NCBI RefSeq assembly: GCF_010367455.1
Contig: NZ_WRPR01000076.1
Span: forward strand, 1-32,010
Length of the DNA: 32,010 bases
Reading direction: 5' to 3'
DNA from: Candidatus Laterigemmans baculatus
Lineage (GTDB): Bacteria > Planctomycetota > Planctomycetia > Pirellulales > Pirellulaceae
Shown here: positions 9,282 through 17,925 of the stretch, piece after piece
Layout: every line of letters starts with the position of its first letter
Numbering within the stretch: position 1 is the stretch's first letter
The notes under the pieces: generated by a model
The model's database searches: none
The model's input: only the letters and a program-made list of their open reading frames with translations
Told to the model about the DNA's origin: nothing
Made by a program: the position numbers and the translations under genes

Positions 9282-10634
9282 TCACAGGGAAGTCAACTCG
9301 TCGGCTTCGAAGGCGAGCTGGCGTGATTGTTGGACTGCGAGGGTCAACTGCTCCTCGACCGTCAGCGTGCTGGCATCAAACGCCGAGACGGTCGCCGCCG
9401 GACTGGTCGAGGGAGCCGCGAACACATTTCCATTGAACGGATTGACCACGATCCAGATCGACTCGGGATCCATGATGTTGGCCCGGTCGCGATCGGTGTT
9501 CGTGAACAGATTGGCCGGGTCGGCGAACACGCCGTCGTTCCGCCCCAAGCAGAAATAGATCAGCCCGGCGGGGCGATAATCCATCTGCATTAGAGTTCCA
9601 GAGGAGTTCAGCATTCCCGAGGAGCAGAAATCCAACCGTCCGTCGGGGCCAAACATCAACAGAACCGATTCAAAATTCACGGGGCTGGCCGAATCCCAAG
9701 AGGAGGGGTCAATTACCATTGGGTTGAAATCGACGCCGCCGCTGCCAATTCCCGAGTAGTTCAAGTCGATCGCCATTCCGCGAAGCATGTCCAGCGGCGA
9801 AGCGGCCGAGGGAACCGGGTCGCGGAAGATCTTAAACGGCGTCAAACGGGTCCCCGAAACCGACATCAGCGAAGCCGGAAACCCTTGCATGACATTTCCG
9901 CTACTCGTGATCGTTCCTCGCGGATCAAAGGTGACTTTGACCCAGCCGTTATGGGTTGCGGGCGGATCGGATGCGAAACCGGTGTTGTGCGTGAACTGCG
10001 TGATGGAAAGGATCGCTACGGTCCTTCCACTGTTGTCGAACTGAATCTGATCGCCGATTCGAATAGGCGATAGGCTGGCCTGAGGCTCTCCCGCCGCGAT
10101 GTCCCGCCGAGCTTTTTCTAGTAGGGCACAATCCGCCGGGTCGAACAGTGCCGCATTCGCCACACCGGCGGTGCCGGAAAGCGGCGTGCTCGCCGTTTGA
10201 TCATGGTAAAGCAGTGCCCGGGCATTATCCGACTCGCCCGAGTACGGCGGATACGCCACGCACAACTGCATTTGCGTCGAATAAGACCGCTGCGTCGCGT
10301 CCTCGACTCCTTGGCGGCGGATAATCACTCCCACGCGGCCTTTGGATGCGATCGCGCGGCTGCGGGCGGCTTCGATGTAGGTGACGACTTGGCGAGCCGC
10401 TTGGCTCGTCTTCTGGTCCTTGATCGTGTTGCGGAAGATCGGCAGGGCGATGCCTGCCATGACCGACAGAACTCCGATCACGACCAGCAACTCGACTAGC
10501 GTGAACCCGCAGTGCACTCGCAAGAGGCGGGTGGAGAAGCGGCAGGATGGGGAGGAAACGCCGGAGCTTTCCTTGCCCCTTTCCCGTCCGGCTACCCTGC
10601 CCGGCTCGGTTCGATGCGGGTGCGTCGTGTTCAT
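9282..10634 (-). CDS. GspH-like pseudopilin
   Basis: This 450-residue protein carries a prepilin signal CGFTLVELLVVIGVLSVMAGIALPIFRNTIKDQ. The following helix contains AARQVVTYIEAARSRAIASKGRVGV, the pattern of GspH/FimT minor pseudopilins (helix ending in an S/R-rich A-R-S-x-A-I motif, then a beta strand). It would be a pseudopilus subunit at the inner membrane. With the ATG at 10634 the leader is about 43 residues, long for this family, and no clear ribosome binding site precedes it. A GTG at 10517 just before HCGFTL is an alternative start. The open frame continues upstream to 11096 but overlaps the preceding gene and shows no homology. The C-terminal 250 residues are unrecognised. Confidence 0.8.
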   Translation of the reverse strand: MNTTHPHRTEPGRVAGRERGKESSGVSSPSCRFSTRLLRVHCGFTLVELLVVIGVLSVMAGIALPIFRNTIKDQKTSQAARQVVTYIEAARSRAIASKGRVGVIIRRQGVEDATQRSYSTQMQLCVAYPPYSGESDNARALLYHDQTASTPLSGTAGVANAALFDPADCALLEKARRDIAAGEPQASLSPIRIGDQIQFDNSGRTVAILSITQFTHNTGFASDPPATHNGWVKVTFDPRGTITSSGNVMQGFPASLMSVSGTRLTPFKIFRDPVPSAASPLDMLRGMAIDLNYSGIGSGGVDFNPMVIDPSSWDSASPVNFESVLLMFGPDGRLDFCSSGMLNSSGTLMQMDYRPAGLIYFCLGRNDGVFADPANLFTNTDRDRANIMDPESIWIVVNPFNGNVFAAPSTSPAATVSAFDASTLTVEEQLTLAVQQSRQLAFEADELTSL

Positions 10635-10690
10635 GATTTGGTTTTCAACGGAGAGAAGACGTTTGCGGAGTCGCGAGATCGCGGTGCGGA

Positions 10691-11722
10691 TCAGGTCGAC
10701 GAGTTGACGTTGTAGTTTGTGATGTTGTCGCGGTGCTGTTCGCTGGTGTCGTCCAGTTTTTCGCCAATCAACCCGGCTCCGCTGTACTGCCGGAGATAAG
10801 GATCGATGTAGTAATACGGCGAGCTGCGTCCGGCGCTTTCGTCGCGAGCGCCCGTGCCCATCTGCGAGAGCGGCCAAGTCATCAGCCGGTACGGCGTCTC
10901 GGTGTCTTGGGTAAAGCGGATGTTGAACGCTTCGTCGGGGCCCGCGGAAACGAGTAGCGGTTTCAGCGAAGCGGGAGGATTGTCGCTCGAATAACCCCAG
11001 TCGACTTGCATGAAGTCGAACTCGTCGGCACTGACCGGCATCCCCGGAACCGTATAACCAACAGGCCAACGGATGAAGTGAATCGGATTGCCCCAAGCGT
11101 CGACAATCTCTGGCATCCCATCGCCATCGGTGTCGTCAATGTTCCGCTTCGGGATCGCCTCAATGGCACTAATGCCGTTGAAGCTGCTCGTGGAAAGAAT
11201 CAGATACAGCAGTTCGCTGCTGGCGTTCTCGGGGGTGCGGGTCGAGCGAAGTCGATTGGTGTAGTTGGTCACCGACGCGGGAGTTGTCCAGGTGACTCCA
11301 ACTGGTACCCAGGTTTGAGCGCCGGCCGCATTGGTTTGAATTGCCCGAGCCGTGATGGGCGCGGCAACATCCACGTCGCTGTAACGATCGGGCATCTCCA
11401 TCCGCATCAGGTCGCGGAGCATGATCAAACGCACTCGCGCCGACTCGCGGGCCGGAATCTTGACGCTGAAGTTATCTGGTTGGCTGGGCAACACGATCGG
11501 CAGCGGCCGGGTTGCATAGCTCTCCCACTTGGTCATCAGGATCTCGTCGATCGTGGCGATCAACGCCCGCGTTTGATCCTTCCGTGCCGACTCGCGGACC
11601 GTCCCCATCATCATCGTCGTCATCGCTACCAGGAGCGAAATGACGACCATGGCGGTCAGCAGTTCGACCAGCGTAAAACCGCTGCGGTCGCTCGCTTCGG
11701 CAGGGCGTGCTGTAGGATTCAT
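10691..11722 (-). CDS. GspG/H-type pseudopilin with DxDxDG and WGNP motifs
   Basis: This 343-residue protein has the prepilin signal RSGFTLVELLTAMVVISLLVAMTTMMM, with Gly15 before the cleavage site and Glu at +5. Around residue 194 the sequence reads DDTDGDGMPEIVDAWGNPIHF. DxWGNPxxx is the C-terminal signature of GspG major pseudopilins, where the acidic stretch next to it binds calcium, so a calcium-stabilised pseudopilin fold is plausible. The ATG at 11722 has AGAGGA seven bases upstream, which decides the start. It lies 52 bases after the GspG-like gene and 56 bases before the GspH-like gene. GspG normally has about 140 residues. The exact subclass is uncertain. Confidence 0.8.
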   Translation of the reverse strand: MNPTARPAEASDRSGFTLVELLTAMVVISLLVAMTTMMMGTVRESARKDQTRALIATIDEILMTKWESYATRPLPIVLPSQPDNFSVKIPARESARVRLIMLRDLMRMEMPDRYSDVDVAAPITARAIQTNAAGAQTWVPVGVTWTTPASVTNYTNRLRSTRTPENASSELLYLILSTSSFNGISAIEAIPKRNIDDTDGDGMPEIVDAWGNPIHFIRWPVGYTVPGMPVSADEFDFMQVDWGYSSDNPPASLKPLLVSAGPDEAFNIRFTQDTETPYRLMTWPLSQMGTGARDESAGRSSPYYYIDPYLRQYSGAGLIGEKLDDTSEQHRDNITNYNVNSST

Positions 11723-11774
11723 GCGGTGTCCTCTGGGAGGCAGTGTCCTCGGGGCGGCCGGGGGCCACAGACGC

Positions 11775-12902
11775 TCACTCTTCGATCTCATCTTCCAACT
11801 TCCCTTCGGAGAAGTTTGTGATGTTGTCGTAGTGCGCGTTGTCCATGATCGAGGAGGAGATGCTGTTCTCTTGGTAGCCACTCGAGGTGACCATATCACC
11901 GGGGCTCGTCGCCGACGCATCGACGACCATCGCTTGGCCGGTGGGAAACAGGAAGTAAACGGGAGCCGTGTCCGTTCCCACGATCGTGCCAAAATTGTTG
12001 TCGGGACCGGCGGCGATGATCTGGAATGTTTGGGCGTTCATGAAGTCGTACGCTTCGGACGCTTCGGCCACGCTCGAGTAGCCACCGGTCGTAGTGGGAT
12101 TTGGGCGACTCGTCTTGTAGGGGCGAATCGAGCCGATTTCCGAATCTGCAAAGCCGGAGGGATTCCGCGGGCCGTAACCATTGAACACGCCCAGAGACCC
12201 CAAGCTGCCGTAGGTCCGCGATTCAAAATAGACGTAAGGGGCAGTCCCGTCGGCGGGCCGATAAGCGGGCAGCGGATCGGCACTCGGGCCGGTGCCAAAT
12301 TCCGCCTCGTCGGTCGAGGACAGCTTGTTGGTCGCCGAGAGCGGGGCGCTGGCATCCATCGGCGTGACCGTCAAGCGGCTCACGTCGAAAGTGAATAAAG
12401 CATTGTCGCGGTCGGCCCGGTACTGGTAGTTGGCCGGATTGGTCACGTCACCCGAACCGATGTACTCGAGCGGCCCGCCCGGTCCAGTCAGCGGATTGAC
12501 CGGATCGCTGCTGTAGCCGCCAAGGGTCAGGACAAGGGCTTCGGCTCGGTCGATCGCCACTGGAATGAAGTTGCCACTCGAGTCGTGCGTGAGATTGGTC
12601 AGCAGCGTCATTTCGCCGCTCGCCATCCGCGGGAAGGCCTTGCGGAAATGCCGCTGAACGACGCCCCAGTCGGAGAAGTCTGGGGGGTAATCTCCATACT
12701 TGTTGTGATAAGCCTCGGCGGCCATTGCCAGACTGGTGACTTCCATCTTGATGCGGCCCACCTTGCCTCGCTCGATCACGACTCCGATCGCCGGGATCAG
12801 GAGGCCGGCGAGGACTCCGATGATCGTGATCACGATTAGAACCTCGACCAGCGTAAAGCCGCGGGCCTGCGTCGGTCGGCTGGGGTGGGCGGGGTGCCTC
12901 AT
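11775..12902 (-). CDS. gspG: GspG-like pseudopilin
   Basis: This 375-residue protein has the prepilin signal ARGFTLVEVLIVITIIGVLAGLLIPAIG, with Gly15 preceding the mature chain. It continues into a long helix with EVTSLAMAAEAYHNKYGDYPPD, the typical GspG/PilE pattern in which the helix leads to a Y-x-x-YPP turn. GspG forms the body of the pseudopilus in type II secretion. The start is the ATG at 12902, placed just before the basic leader. An upstream TTG at 12953 would add 17 residues lying partly in a repeat. It is the first pseudopilin after gspF, as in classical operons. It is more than twice the usual length and the C-terminal half is unrecognised. Confidence 0.82.
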   Translation of the reverse strand: MRHPAHPSRPTQARGFTLVEVLIVITIIGVLAGLLIPAIGVVIERGKVGRIKMEVTSLAMAAEAYHNKYGDYPPDFSDWGVVQRHFRKAFPRMASGEMTLLTNLTHDSSGNFIPVAIDRAEALVLTLGGYSSDPVNPLTGPGGPLEYIGSGDVTNPANYQYRADRDNALFTFDVSRLTVTPMDASAPLSATNKLSSTDEAEFGTGPSADPLPAYRPADGTAPYVYFESRTYGSLGSLGVFNGYGPRNPSGFADSEIGSIRPYKTSRPNPTTTGGYSSVAEASEAYDFMNAQTFQIIAAGPDNNFGTIVGTDTAPVYFLFPTGQAMVVDASATSPGDMVTSSGYQENSISSSIMDNAHYDNITNFSEGKLEDEIEE

Positions 12903-12954
12903 GAGAGTCTCTCGCAATCTGGATTCGTTCGTGATTCTTTTCAAAAATCCCAAT

Positions 12955-13002
12955 CACAGTCGCCTGCGGCTTGCCGTTAAACGACGCGCCGCTTGGCGAC
13001 TG
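12955..13002. repeat. Hairpin between gspF and gspG carrying a 29-base dispersed repeat
   Basis: Bases 12957-12970 and 12988-13002 are an imperfect inverted repeat (CAGTCGCCTGCGGC against GCCGCTTGGCGACTG). Bases 12955-12983 are identical, as reverse complement, to 21535-21563. The hairpin lies 18 bases beyond the gspF stop and could act as an intercistronic structure. There is no T-run, so it is not a classical terminator. Confidence 0.75.
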
Positions 13003-13019
13003 GCTTTGTGGGTCCAGGA

Positions 13020-14462
13020 TCAGCCGAGACCGGTGATCAAGGAGACGAGGGGCATAAACAAACTGATGACAATAAAGCCGACCGCCAGCCCCAAAAACAC
13101 GATCATGATCGGTTCCATCAACGCCATCAGACCGTCGGTCAACACGCGGACCTCTTCGTCATACGTGTCGGCCACCTTGTAGAGCATCGTATCGAGCTCA
13201 CCCGTCTCTTCGCCGACGTCGACCATGTTGACGACCAGGTCGTCGACCACGCGGGCGCGGATCTTGGTCATATACATCAGTGACGCAAGCAATGCGCCAA
13301 TGCCGAGCCCACCGAGGCTGATGCCCCACAACATGCCGACCATCTGCGGGTCGTCGCCGAGCTTCGTGTACGGAGCCGTGGCCGCGACGCTCATCAGCAT
13401 GATGCCGGGGAAAGCGCCCATCAGCGCCCAGAAGAAGAGCGCCATCGGGTGGAACCCCGGGACGCTGTTCTCCCGCAGCGGCTTGCTGATCACTTCACCT
13501 TCGCGGATCGCGTCGGTGACCTTCATAAACATCCGCTCGAACATCGCGTTGCCCGCTGTTTCGCGAGTAATCGCCAGAGCTTCGAGGATCGGTACGCCCG
13601 AGGAGACCAGCGTGCCGAGGGTCCGGGTGGTGCGGGCCAAAATGTTCTTTTCAATCAAACCGCCAAAGATCGGCAGCTTGATCAAAAACATGTCAAACCC
13701 GACGCGTCCATGGCGGAACTTTTTAACCAGTTTGACCAGGATCGCCATGCAGACCGGAATCAAGATCAGCAGGAAGCCGTACTTGACGATGTAGTTCGAA
13801 AGCGCGATCAAGAGCACCGTCGGAGCCGGCAGATCGAGCTCGAACTCTTCGAACATCTGCTCGAACGTCGGCACGATGAAGATCATGATGAACGTCAAAA
13901 TCAAACAGGCGACGGTGACGACCACCGACGGGTAGATCAGCGCCCCTTTGACTTTCCGCTTGAGCGATTCGCTCCGTTCCATGAAGTCGGCCAGACGCTG
14001 CAGAATCGTCTCCAGGGCACCACCGGCCTCGCCCGCCTTGATCATGTTCACATACAGGCGGGTGAACAGCTTGGGCGACTTGCTCATCGCCTCGGAGAGC
14101 GTCGAACCCCCTTCGATCTCCTCGCAGACATCCGCCAGACCGTTTTTCAGTTTGCCCGGTTTGCAGTTGTTCTCCAAGATTTTGAGGCTGCGGAGGATCG
14201 GCAGCCCGGCGTCCTGGAGGATCGAAAGCTGCCGCGTGAACGCGGTCACGTGTTTGGGTTTCCCGCCGCCGATCGCGAACGGGCGTTTGGTTTTGCCCCC
14301 CGCGGTGACCTTCTTCGCCGCCGACTTCTTGACGGTGATCTTGGTGACGAAGTAGCCCATCTGGCGGATGGTCGTTTGCGCTTCATCCTCGCTCGGCGCT
14401 TCAATCTCGTCACGGATCTCCTGACCCGTCGCGTCCATCGCCTCGAATTGGAATGTAGGCAT
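13020..14462 (-). CDS. gspF: GspF/PilC inner-membrane platform protein
   Basis: This 480-residue polytopic protein is the inner-membrane platform that couples the assembly ATPase to pseudopilin insertion. Two T2SSF repeats are visible. The first is about residues 72-195, with TRQLSILQDAGLPILRSL and the helix IYPSVVVTVACLILTFIMIF. The second starts near residue 275, with TRTLGTLVSSGVPILEAL. In the second repeat, about 75 residues (335-408) with two likely membrane helices interrupt the usual run between SKPLRENSVP and VNMVDVGEETGELD. This explains the length of 480 rather than about 400. A final hydrophobic helix ends the protein. The ATG at 14462 fits the family start (MPTFQFEAMDATG), though no good ribosome binding site precedes it. 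The gene lies between gspE and gspG. Confidence 0.92.
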   Translation of the reverse strand: MPTFQFEAMDATGQEIRDEIEAPSEDEAQTTIRQMGYFVTKITVKKSAAKKVTAGGKTKRPFAIGGGKPKHVTAFTRQLSILQDAGLPILRSLKILENNCKPGKLKNGLADVCEEIEGGSTLSEAMSKSPKLFTRLYVNMIKAGEAGGALETILQRLADFMERSESLKRKVKGALIYPSVVVTVACLILTFIMIFIVPTFEQMFEEFELDLPAPTVLLIALSNYIVKYGFLLILIPVCMAILVKLVKKFRHGRVGFDMFLIKLPIFGGLIEKNILARTTRTLGTLVSSGVPILEALAITRETAGNAMFERMFMKVTDAIREGEVISKPLRENSVPGFHPMALFFWALMGAFPGIMLMSVAATAPYTKLGDDPQMVGMLWGISLGGLGIGALLASLMYMTKIRARVVDDLVVNMVDVGEETGELDTMLYKVADTYDEEVRVLTDGLMALMEPIMIVFLGLAVGFIVISLFMPLVSLITGLG

Positions 14463-14518
14463 AGCAGTTACTGATGGTCAGTGAGCAGTGAATTAAGGGT
14501 CGTGGGTTTTTTCTTGCC

Positions 14519-14575
14519 CCCTCTCCCCCGAAATCGTTTGCAACTTGTGGTTGTGAACGATTTTGGGGGAGAGGG
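14519..14575. repeat. Inverted repeat upstream of gspF
   Basis: Bases 14519-14538 (CCCTCTCCCCCGAAATCGTT) pair with 14556-14575 with one G-T wobble, giving a 20-base stem and a 17-base loop. It lies in the 448-base gap between gspE and gspF, 57 bases upstream of the gspF ATG on the minus strand. The end arms resemble the outer part of the hairpin at 14843-14904, so both may belong to one repeat family. Confidence 0.8.
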
Positions 14576-14660
14576 TTGGGGTGAGGGGGTTTCGGCGTTC
14601 GTGTCGTGGCTTAGCGGCGGTCCGTTTTAGTCGACGTTGTAGTGCTGGGGCGTCGGTCCA

Positions 14661-14792
14661 TCACCCTCCCGCTGGGAGGGTCGGGCTCTTAGGCCCGGGG
14701 AGGGTCTAACTGCACGCAACCGTACTCACGGATCGACGTCGCGCACCGCCCTCCCCGCTCGTTCCTCGCGACCCTCCCGGGGGGAGGGTGTC
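14661..14792. repeat. 132-base structured repeat, copy 1
   Basis: This non-coding block has a second copy in the same orientation at about 30965-31095. The outer parts are nearly identical, including GGGAGGGTCGGGCTCTTAGG on the left and CCGTTCCTCGCGACCCTCCC-like sequence on the right. The middle is different. Both middles contain a short hairpin (here CCGT-ACTC-ACGG at 14720-14731). The block occupies most of the gspE-gspF gap. No coding potential is seen. Confidence 0.85.
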
Positions 14793-14842
14793 GTTTAAAT
14801 TCTCGGTTGGCCTAACCATCTCGGCTGGCCCCCTCACCCTAA

Positions 14843-14904
14843 CCCTCTCCCCCGCGGATAGGCTGCGGAACTGTTCGTTCGCAGCCTATCCGCGGGGGAG
14901 AGGG
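14843..14904. repeat. Perfect 25-base inverted repeat just after gspE
   Basis: Bases 14843-14867 and 14880-14904 are perfect reverse complements with a 12-base loop. On the minus strand the hairpin begins 6 bases after the gspE stop codon. No T-run follows, so if it acts on RNA it is more likely to protect a 3' end or weaken read-through than to be a standard intrinsic terminator. Its outer arms (CCCTCTCCCCCG) are shared with the inverted repeat at 14519-14575. Confidence 0.88.
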
Positions 14905-14910
14905 AACGTT

Positions 14911-16626
14911 CTAACTCTCCTGAATCGTCTCGCGGACGACTTCGTCTAAGGTCGTGATCCCTTGATCGGCTAGGCGGAGGCCAAACACGCGGAGCGGGAC
15001 CATGCCTTGCGACTGAGCCAAATCTCGGAGCTCGTCGGTCGAGGCGGTGCCCATGATCATTTCCCGCAGCGCGTCGCTCATGATCATGAGCTCAAACAAG
15101 CCGACACGGCCCTTATAACCGGTGTTATTGCAAGCGTCGCAGCCGGCCCCTTTGTAGAACTTGCGGTCGCCCATGTCCTCGCGGCGGAGCCCCAGGTCGA
15201 ACAGCAGGTCGGCGCTCGGCTTGGTTTCCTCGCGGCATTTGGTGCAGATCCGCCGCACCAGTCGCTGCGCCAGAATCGCTTCGATCGTGGCTGTGAGCAG
15301 GAACGTGGGAACGCCCATGTCTTTGAGCCGGGTGACGGTGCTCGGGGCGTCGTTGGTGTGCAGGGTGCTGAACACGAGGTGCCCGGTCAGGGCGGCTTGG
15401 ACGGCGATTTCGGCGGTCTCGATATCGCGAATCTCGCCGACCAGGATCTTGTCTGGGTCTTGCCGCAGGATGGCTCGCAGGCAGCTGGCAAAGGTCACGC
15501 CGCTGTTGGTATCGATCGGGATCTGGATGATCCCGTCGATGTCGTACTCGACCGGGTCTTCGGTGGTGATGATTTTCTCGGTGATCTCGTTCAGCTCGGT
15601 CAGCGCCGAGTAGAGGGTCGTCGTCTTGCCGCTGCCGGTCGGGCCGGTCACCAGGATGATTCCATTGGGACGCTCGATGACTTTGCGAAAGCCCTGCGAG
15701 GTGAAGTCGTCCATGCCGACGTTGTCGAGGCTGAGGTTGACCACCGTGCGGTCGAGCACTCGCATCACGACGCTCTCGCCGAACATTGTCGGCAGCACGC
15801 TCACGCGGAGGTCGACCGGGTGGCCGCCAACCATCAACTCGATCCGTCCGTCCTGCGGCAGGCGGCGTTCGGCGATGTCGAGATTCGCCATCACCTTGAC
15901 GCGGGTGGTGATCGCAAAGGCCAAGTGCCGCGGCGGGGGAACCATCTCATAGAGCACCCCTTCGGCCTTGATCCGGATCCGGAACTCATCCTCGAACGGC
16001 TCGAAGTGGATGTCGCTCGCCTGGTCCTTAATCGCCAGCAGCAGGACCATGTTCAGCAGCTTGCGGACCGGCGCCGAATCGGCCAGGGCTTCCATATCCG
16101 AGAGGTTGAACTTCTCGCTCTGCAGGGCCTCGATGGCCGCTTTCAGGTCGTCGTCCTCGTTCAGCTCCTGAACGAGCTTTTCGACGCTCTCGCTCTCGCT
16201 GTCGTAGTAGCGGCTGATCGCTGCGACGAGCTCTCGCTCGGTCGCCACCGCCATCTCGATCTCGTGGCCGAGGAACGTCCGCAGCTCGTCCTGGACCGTC
16301 AGGTTCTGCGGATCGCAGGTGGCGACGGTCAGTGTGTTGCCTTCGAACTTGACCGGCACGACGCGGTACAGCTGGGCCATCGTCTCGGTGATCCGGCCGA
16401 GCAGCTCCGGAGGCAGCTCGACCTCCGAGAGGGCGACCGTCTGCATCCCCATCTGTTCGGCCAAGGCCTGGGCCAAATGCTCGTCGGTGATCAACCCCAT
16501 CTCTTCGGCGATCTTGCCGAGCAACGAGCCGGGGCGCTGGTGCTGTTCTTCAAGCACCACTTCCAATTGCTCGTCGGTCAAGAAGCCGAGGTCGACGAGG
16601 ATCTGTCCGATGCGGCGAACGGCCAT
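14911..16626 (-). CDS. gspE: GspE/PilB-family assembly ATPase
   Basis: This 571-residue cytoplasmic ATPase drives pseudopilus or pilus extension. The N-terminus, RRIGQILVDLGFLTDEQLEVVLEEQ followed by LLGKIAEEMGLITDEHLAQALAEQ, matches the two-motif MshEN domain, which in some relatives binds cyclic di-GMP. The catalytic part shows Walker A GPTGSGKTTTLYS from residue 328, Asp-rich ITTEDPVEYDIDGI, Walker B ILVGEIRDIETAEIA, and the His box TGHLVFSTLHTNDA. Cysteine pairs CTKC (about 460) and CDAC (about 495) form the usual zinc site. Length is normal for the family. The ATG at 16626 directly precedes the MshEN domain. A second, homologous ATPase is encoded at 18472-20223, so the two may serve different modes or machines. 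Confidence 0.93.
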   Translation of the reverse strand: MAVRRIGQILVDLGFLTDEQLEVVLEEQHQRPGSLLGKIAEEMGLITDEHLAQALAEQMGMQTVALSEVELPPELLGRITETMAQLYRVVPVKFEGNTLTVATCDPQNLTVQDELRTFLGHEIEMAVATERELVAAISRYYDSESESVEKLVQELNEDDDLKAAIEALQSEKFNLSDMEALADSAPVRKLLNMVLLLAIKDQASDIHFEPFEDEFRIRIKAEGVLYEMVPPPRHLAFAITTRVKVMANLDIAERRLPQDGRIELMVGGHPVDLRVSVLPTMFGESVVMRVLDRTVVNLSLDNVGMDDFTSQGFRKVIERPNGIILVTGPTGSGKTTTLYSALTELNEITEKIITTEDPVEYDIDGIIQIPIDTNSGVTFASCLRAILRQDPDKILVGEIRDIETAEIAVQAALTGHLVFSTLHTNDAPSTVTRLKDMGVPTFLLTATIEAILAQRLVRRICTKCREETKPSADLLFDLGLRREDMGDRKFYKGAGCDACNNTGYKGRVGLFELMIMSDALREMIMGTASTDELRDLAQSQGMVPLRVFGLRLADQGITTLDEVVRETIQES

Positions 16627-16695
16627 AGGTATTTAGCGAACGAGGGGAAGGAGGAATTAATGGGGTGTCAAGTTCATGGTCGTGGTTACGGTTCT

Positions 16696-16766
16696 ATCAG
16701 CCGCCACGCGCTAGCGTCCGGTTTTCACAGCACTGGACAACCGGACGCTAGCGCGTGGCGGCTGAT
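16696..16766. repeat. Long perfect palindrome between pilT and gspE
   Basis: Bases 16696-16723 and 16739-16766 are perfect 28-base reverse complements around a 15-base loop. The arms contain the core CGCTAGCGTCCGG. Related degenerate copies occur at 18373-18474. The element is the main content of the 189-base gap between the pilT stop and the gspE start. It is a REP-like or MITE-like structure with no coding capacity. Confidence 0.9.
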
Positions 16767-16815
16767 GTTTGGAGCCAGATCGTGTCGCGGGTGCTGGCCA
16801 CCTCACCCTGCTGTT

Positions 16816-17925
16816 TTACTGATCTTCGCCGACGGGCGTTGCTGGGGCGTCTTCGCCGCGGCGGGCTTGGACGATCCGTTTGGCCAAATCGTCGGGGCGA
16901 TGCGCTTTGGCGAGCACGTCCTCAACCGTGACTTTGTCGGCATGCCAGGCTTTGAACAGCGCGTCGTCCATCAGCTGCATGCCGAATTTAGCACCGGTCT
17001 GAATGGCGCTGTTGATGCGGAAGGTTTTGTTTTCGCGGATCAGGTTCCCGATCGCCGGGGTCACGATCAACACCTCGTAGGCCGCCAAGCGACCGCCGCC
17101 GATCTTCGGGAGCAGGGTCTGGGCGACCACCCCGATCAAGGACGTGGCCAGCTGCGTGCGGATCTGGTCCTGGAGGTTGCCCGGGAAGGCGTCGATGATG
17201 CGGTTGACCGTTCCTTGAGCACTGTTGGTGTGCAGCGTGCCGAACACGATGTGACCCGTCTCGGCCGCGCTGATCGCCGCCTCGATCGTGTCGAGGTCGC
17301 GGAGCTCGCCGACCAGGATCACGTCGGGGTCTTGCCGCAAGGCGCGGCGGATCGCTTCGGAGAAGCTGGGGACGTCGACCCCGACTTCGCGCTGATTGAC
17401 CGTGCTCTTGATGTGGTCGTGATAGAACTCGATCGGGTCTTCGATCGTGATGATGTGGTGGTCGTGGGTCTCATTCAGGTAGTTGACCAAGCTGGCCAGC
17501 GTCGTGCTCTTGCCGCTCCCGGTCGGGCCGGTGACGAGGAACAATCCGCGGGGCCGCGTCACCAATTTGACGACAGCCTCGGGCAGCCCCAGTTGCTCGG
17601 GGGTCAGCTTGTCGTTGGGGATCTGCCGCAGCACCATCGAGATGAAGCCGCGCTGCTTGAAGACCGAGACGCGGAACCGGGCCAGTTCGCCAAAGGCAAA
17701 CCCAAAGTCCGCACTCCCCGCCTCTTGCAGCTCGCGCTGGCACCGCTCGGGCGTGATGCTCTTCATCAGCGAGACCGTGTCCTCGGCCTCGAGCACCTTG
17801 GTCTCGAGCTTCCGCATCCGCCCGTGCAAGCGAAACACCGGAGGCTGGCCGACGACGATGTGAATATCGCTCGCCCCTTGCTTCACCGCCGCCTGCAGGA
17901 GTTTGTCGATCAGAATCGTGGCCAC
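16816..17925 (-). CDS. pilT: Twitching-motility retraction ATPase PilT
   Basis: This 369-residue protein is a PilT-type hexameric ATPase that depolymerises type IV pili. Visible motifs are ASDIHIVVGQPPVFRLHGRM at the N-terminus, Walker A GPTGSGKSTTLASLVNYLNE near residue 133, the Asp box HIITIEDPIEFYH, Walker B VILVGELRDLDTIEAA, and His box TGHIVFGTLHTNSA. It lacks the zinc cysteines and the long N-domain of PilB, as expected for PilT. The start is a GTG at 17925 with GAAGGA seven bases upstream. A short acidic tail ends the protein. Its presence beside two extension ATPases indicates that the machine is at least partly a true retractable pilus. Confidence 0.94.
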   Translation of the reverse strand: MATILIDKLLQAAVKQGASDIHIVVGQPPVFRLHGRMRKLETKVLEAEDTVSLMKSITPERCQRELQEAGSADFGFAFGELARFRVSVFKQRGFISMVLRQIPNDKLTPEQLGLPEAVVKLVTRPRGLFLVTGPTGSGKSTTLASLVNYLNETHDHHIITIEDPIEFYHDHIKSTVNQREVGVDVPSFSEAIRRALRQDPDVILVGELRDLDTIEAAISAAETGHIVFGTLHTNSAQGTVNRIIDAFPGNLQDQIRTQLATSLIGVVAQTLLPKIGGGRLAAYEVLIVTPAIGNLIRENKTFRINSAIQTGAKFGMQLMDDALFKAWHADKVTVEDVLAKAHRPDDLAKRIVQARRGEDAPATPVGEDQ

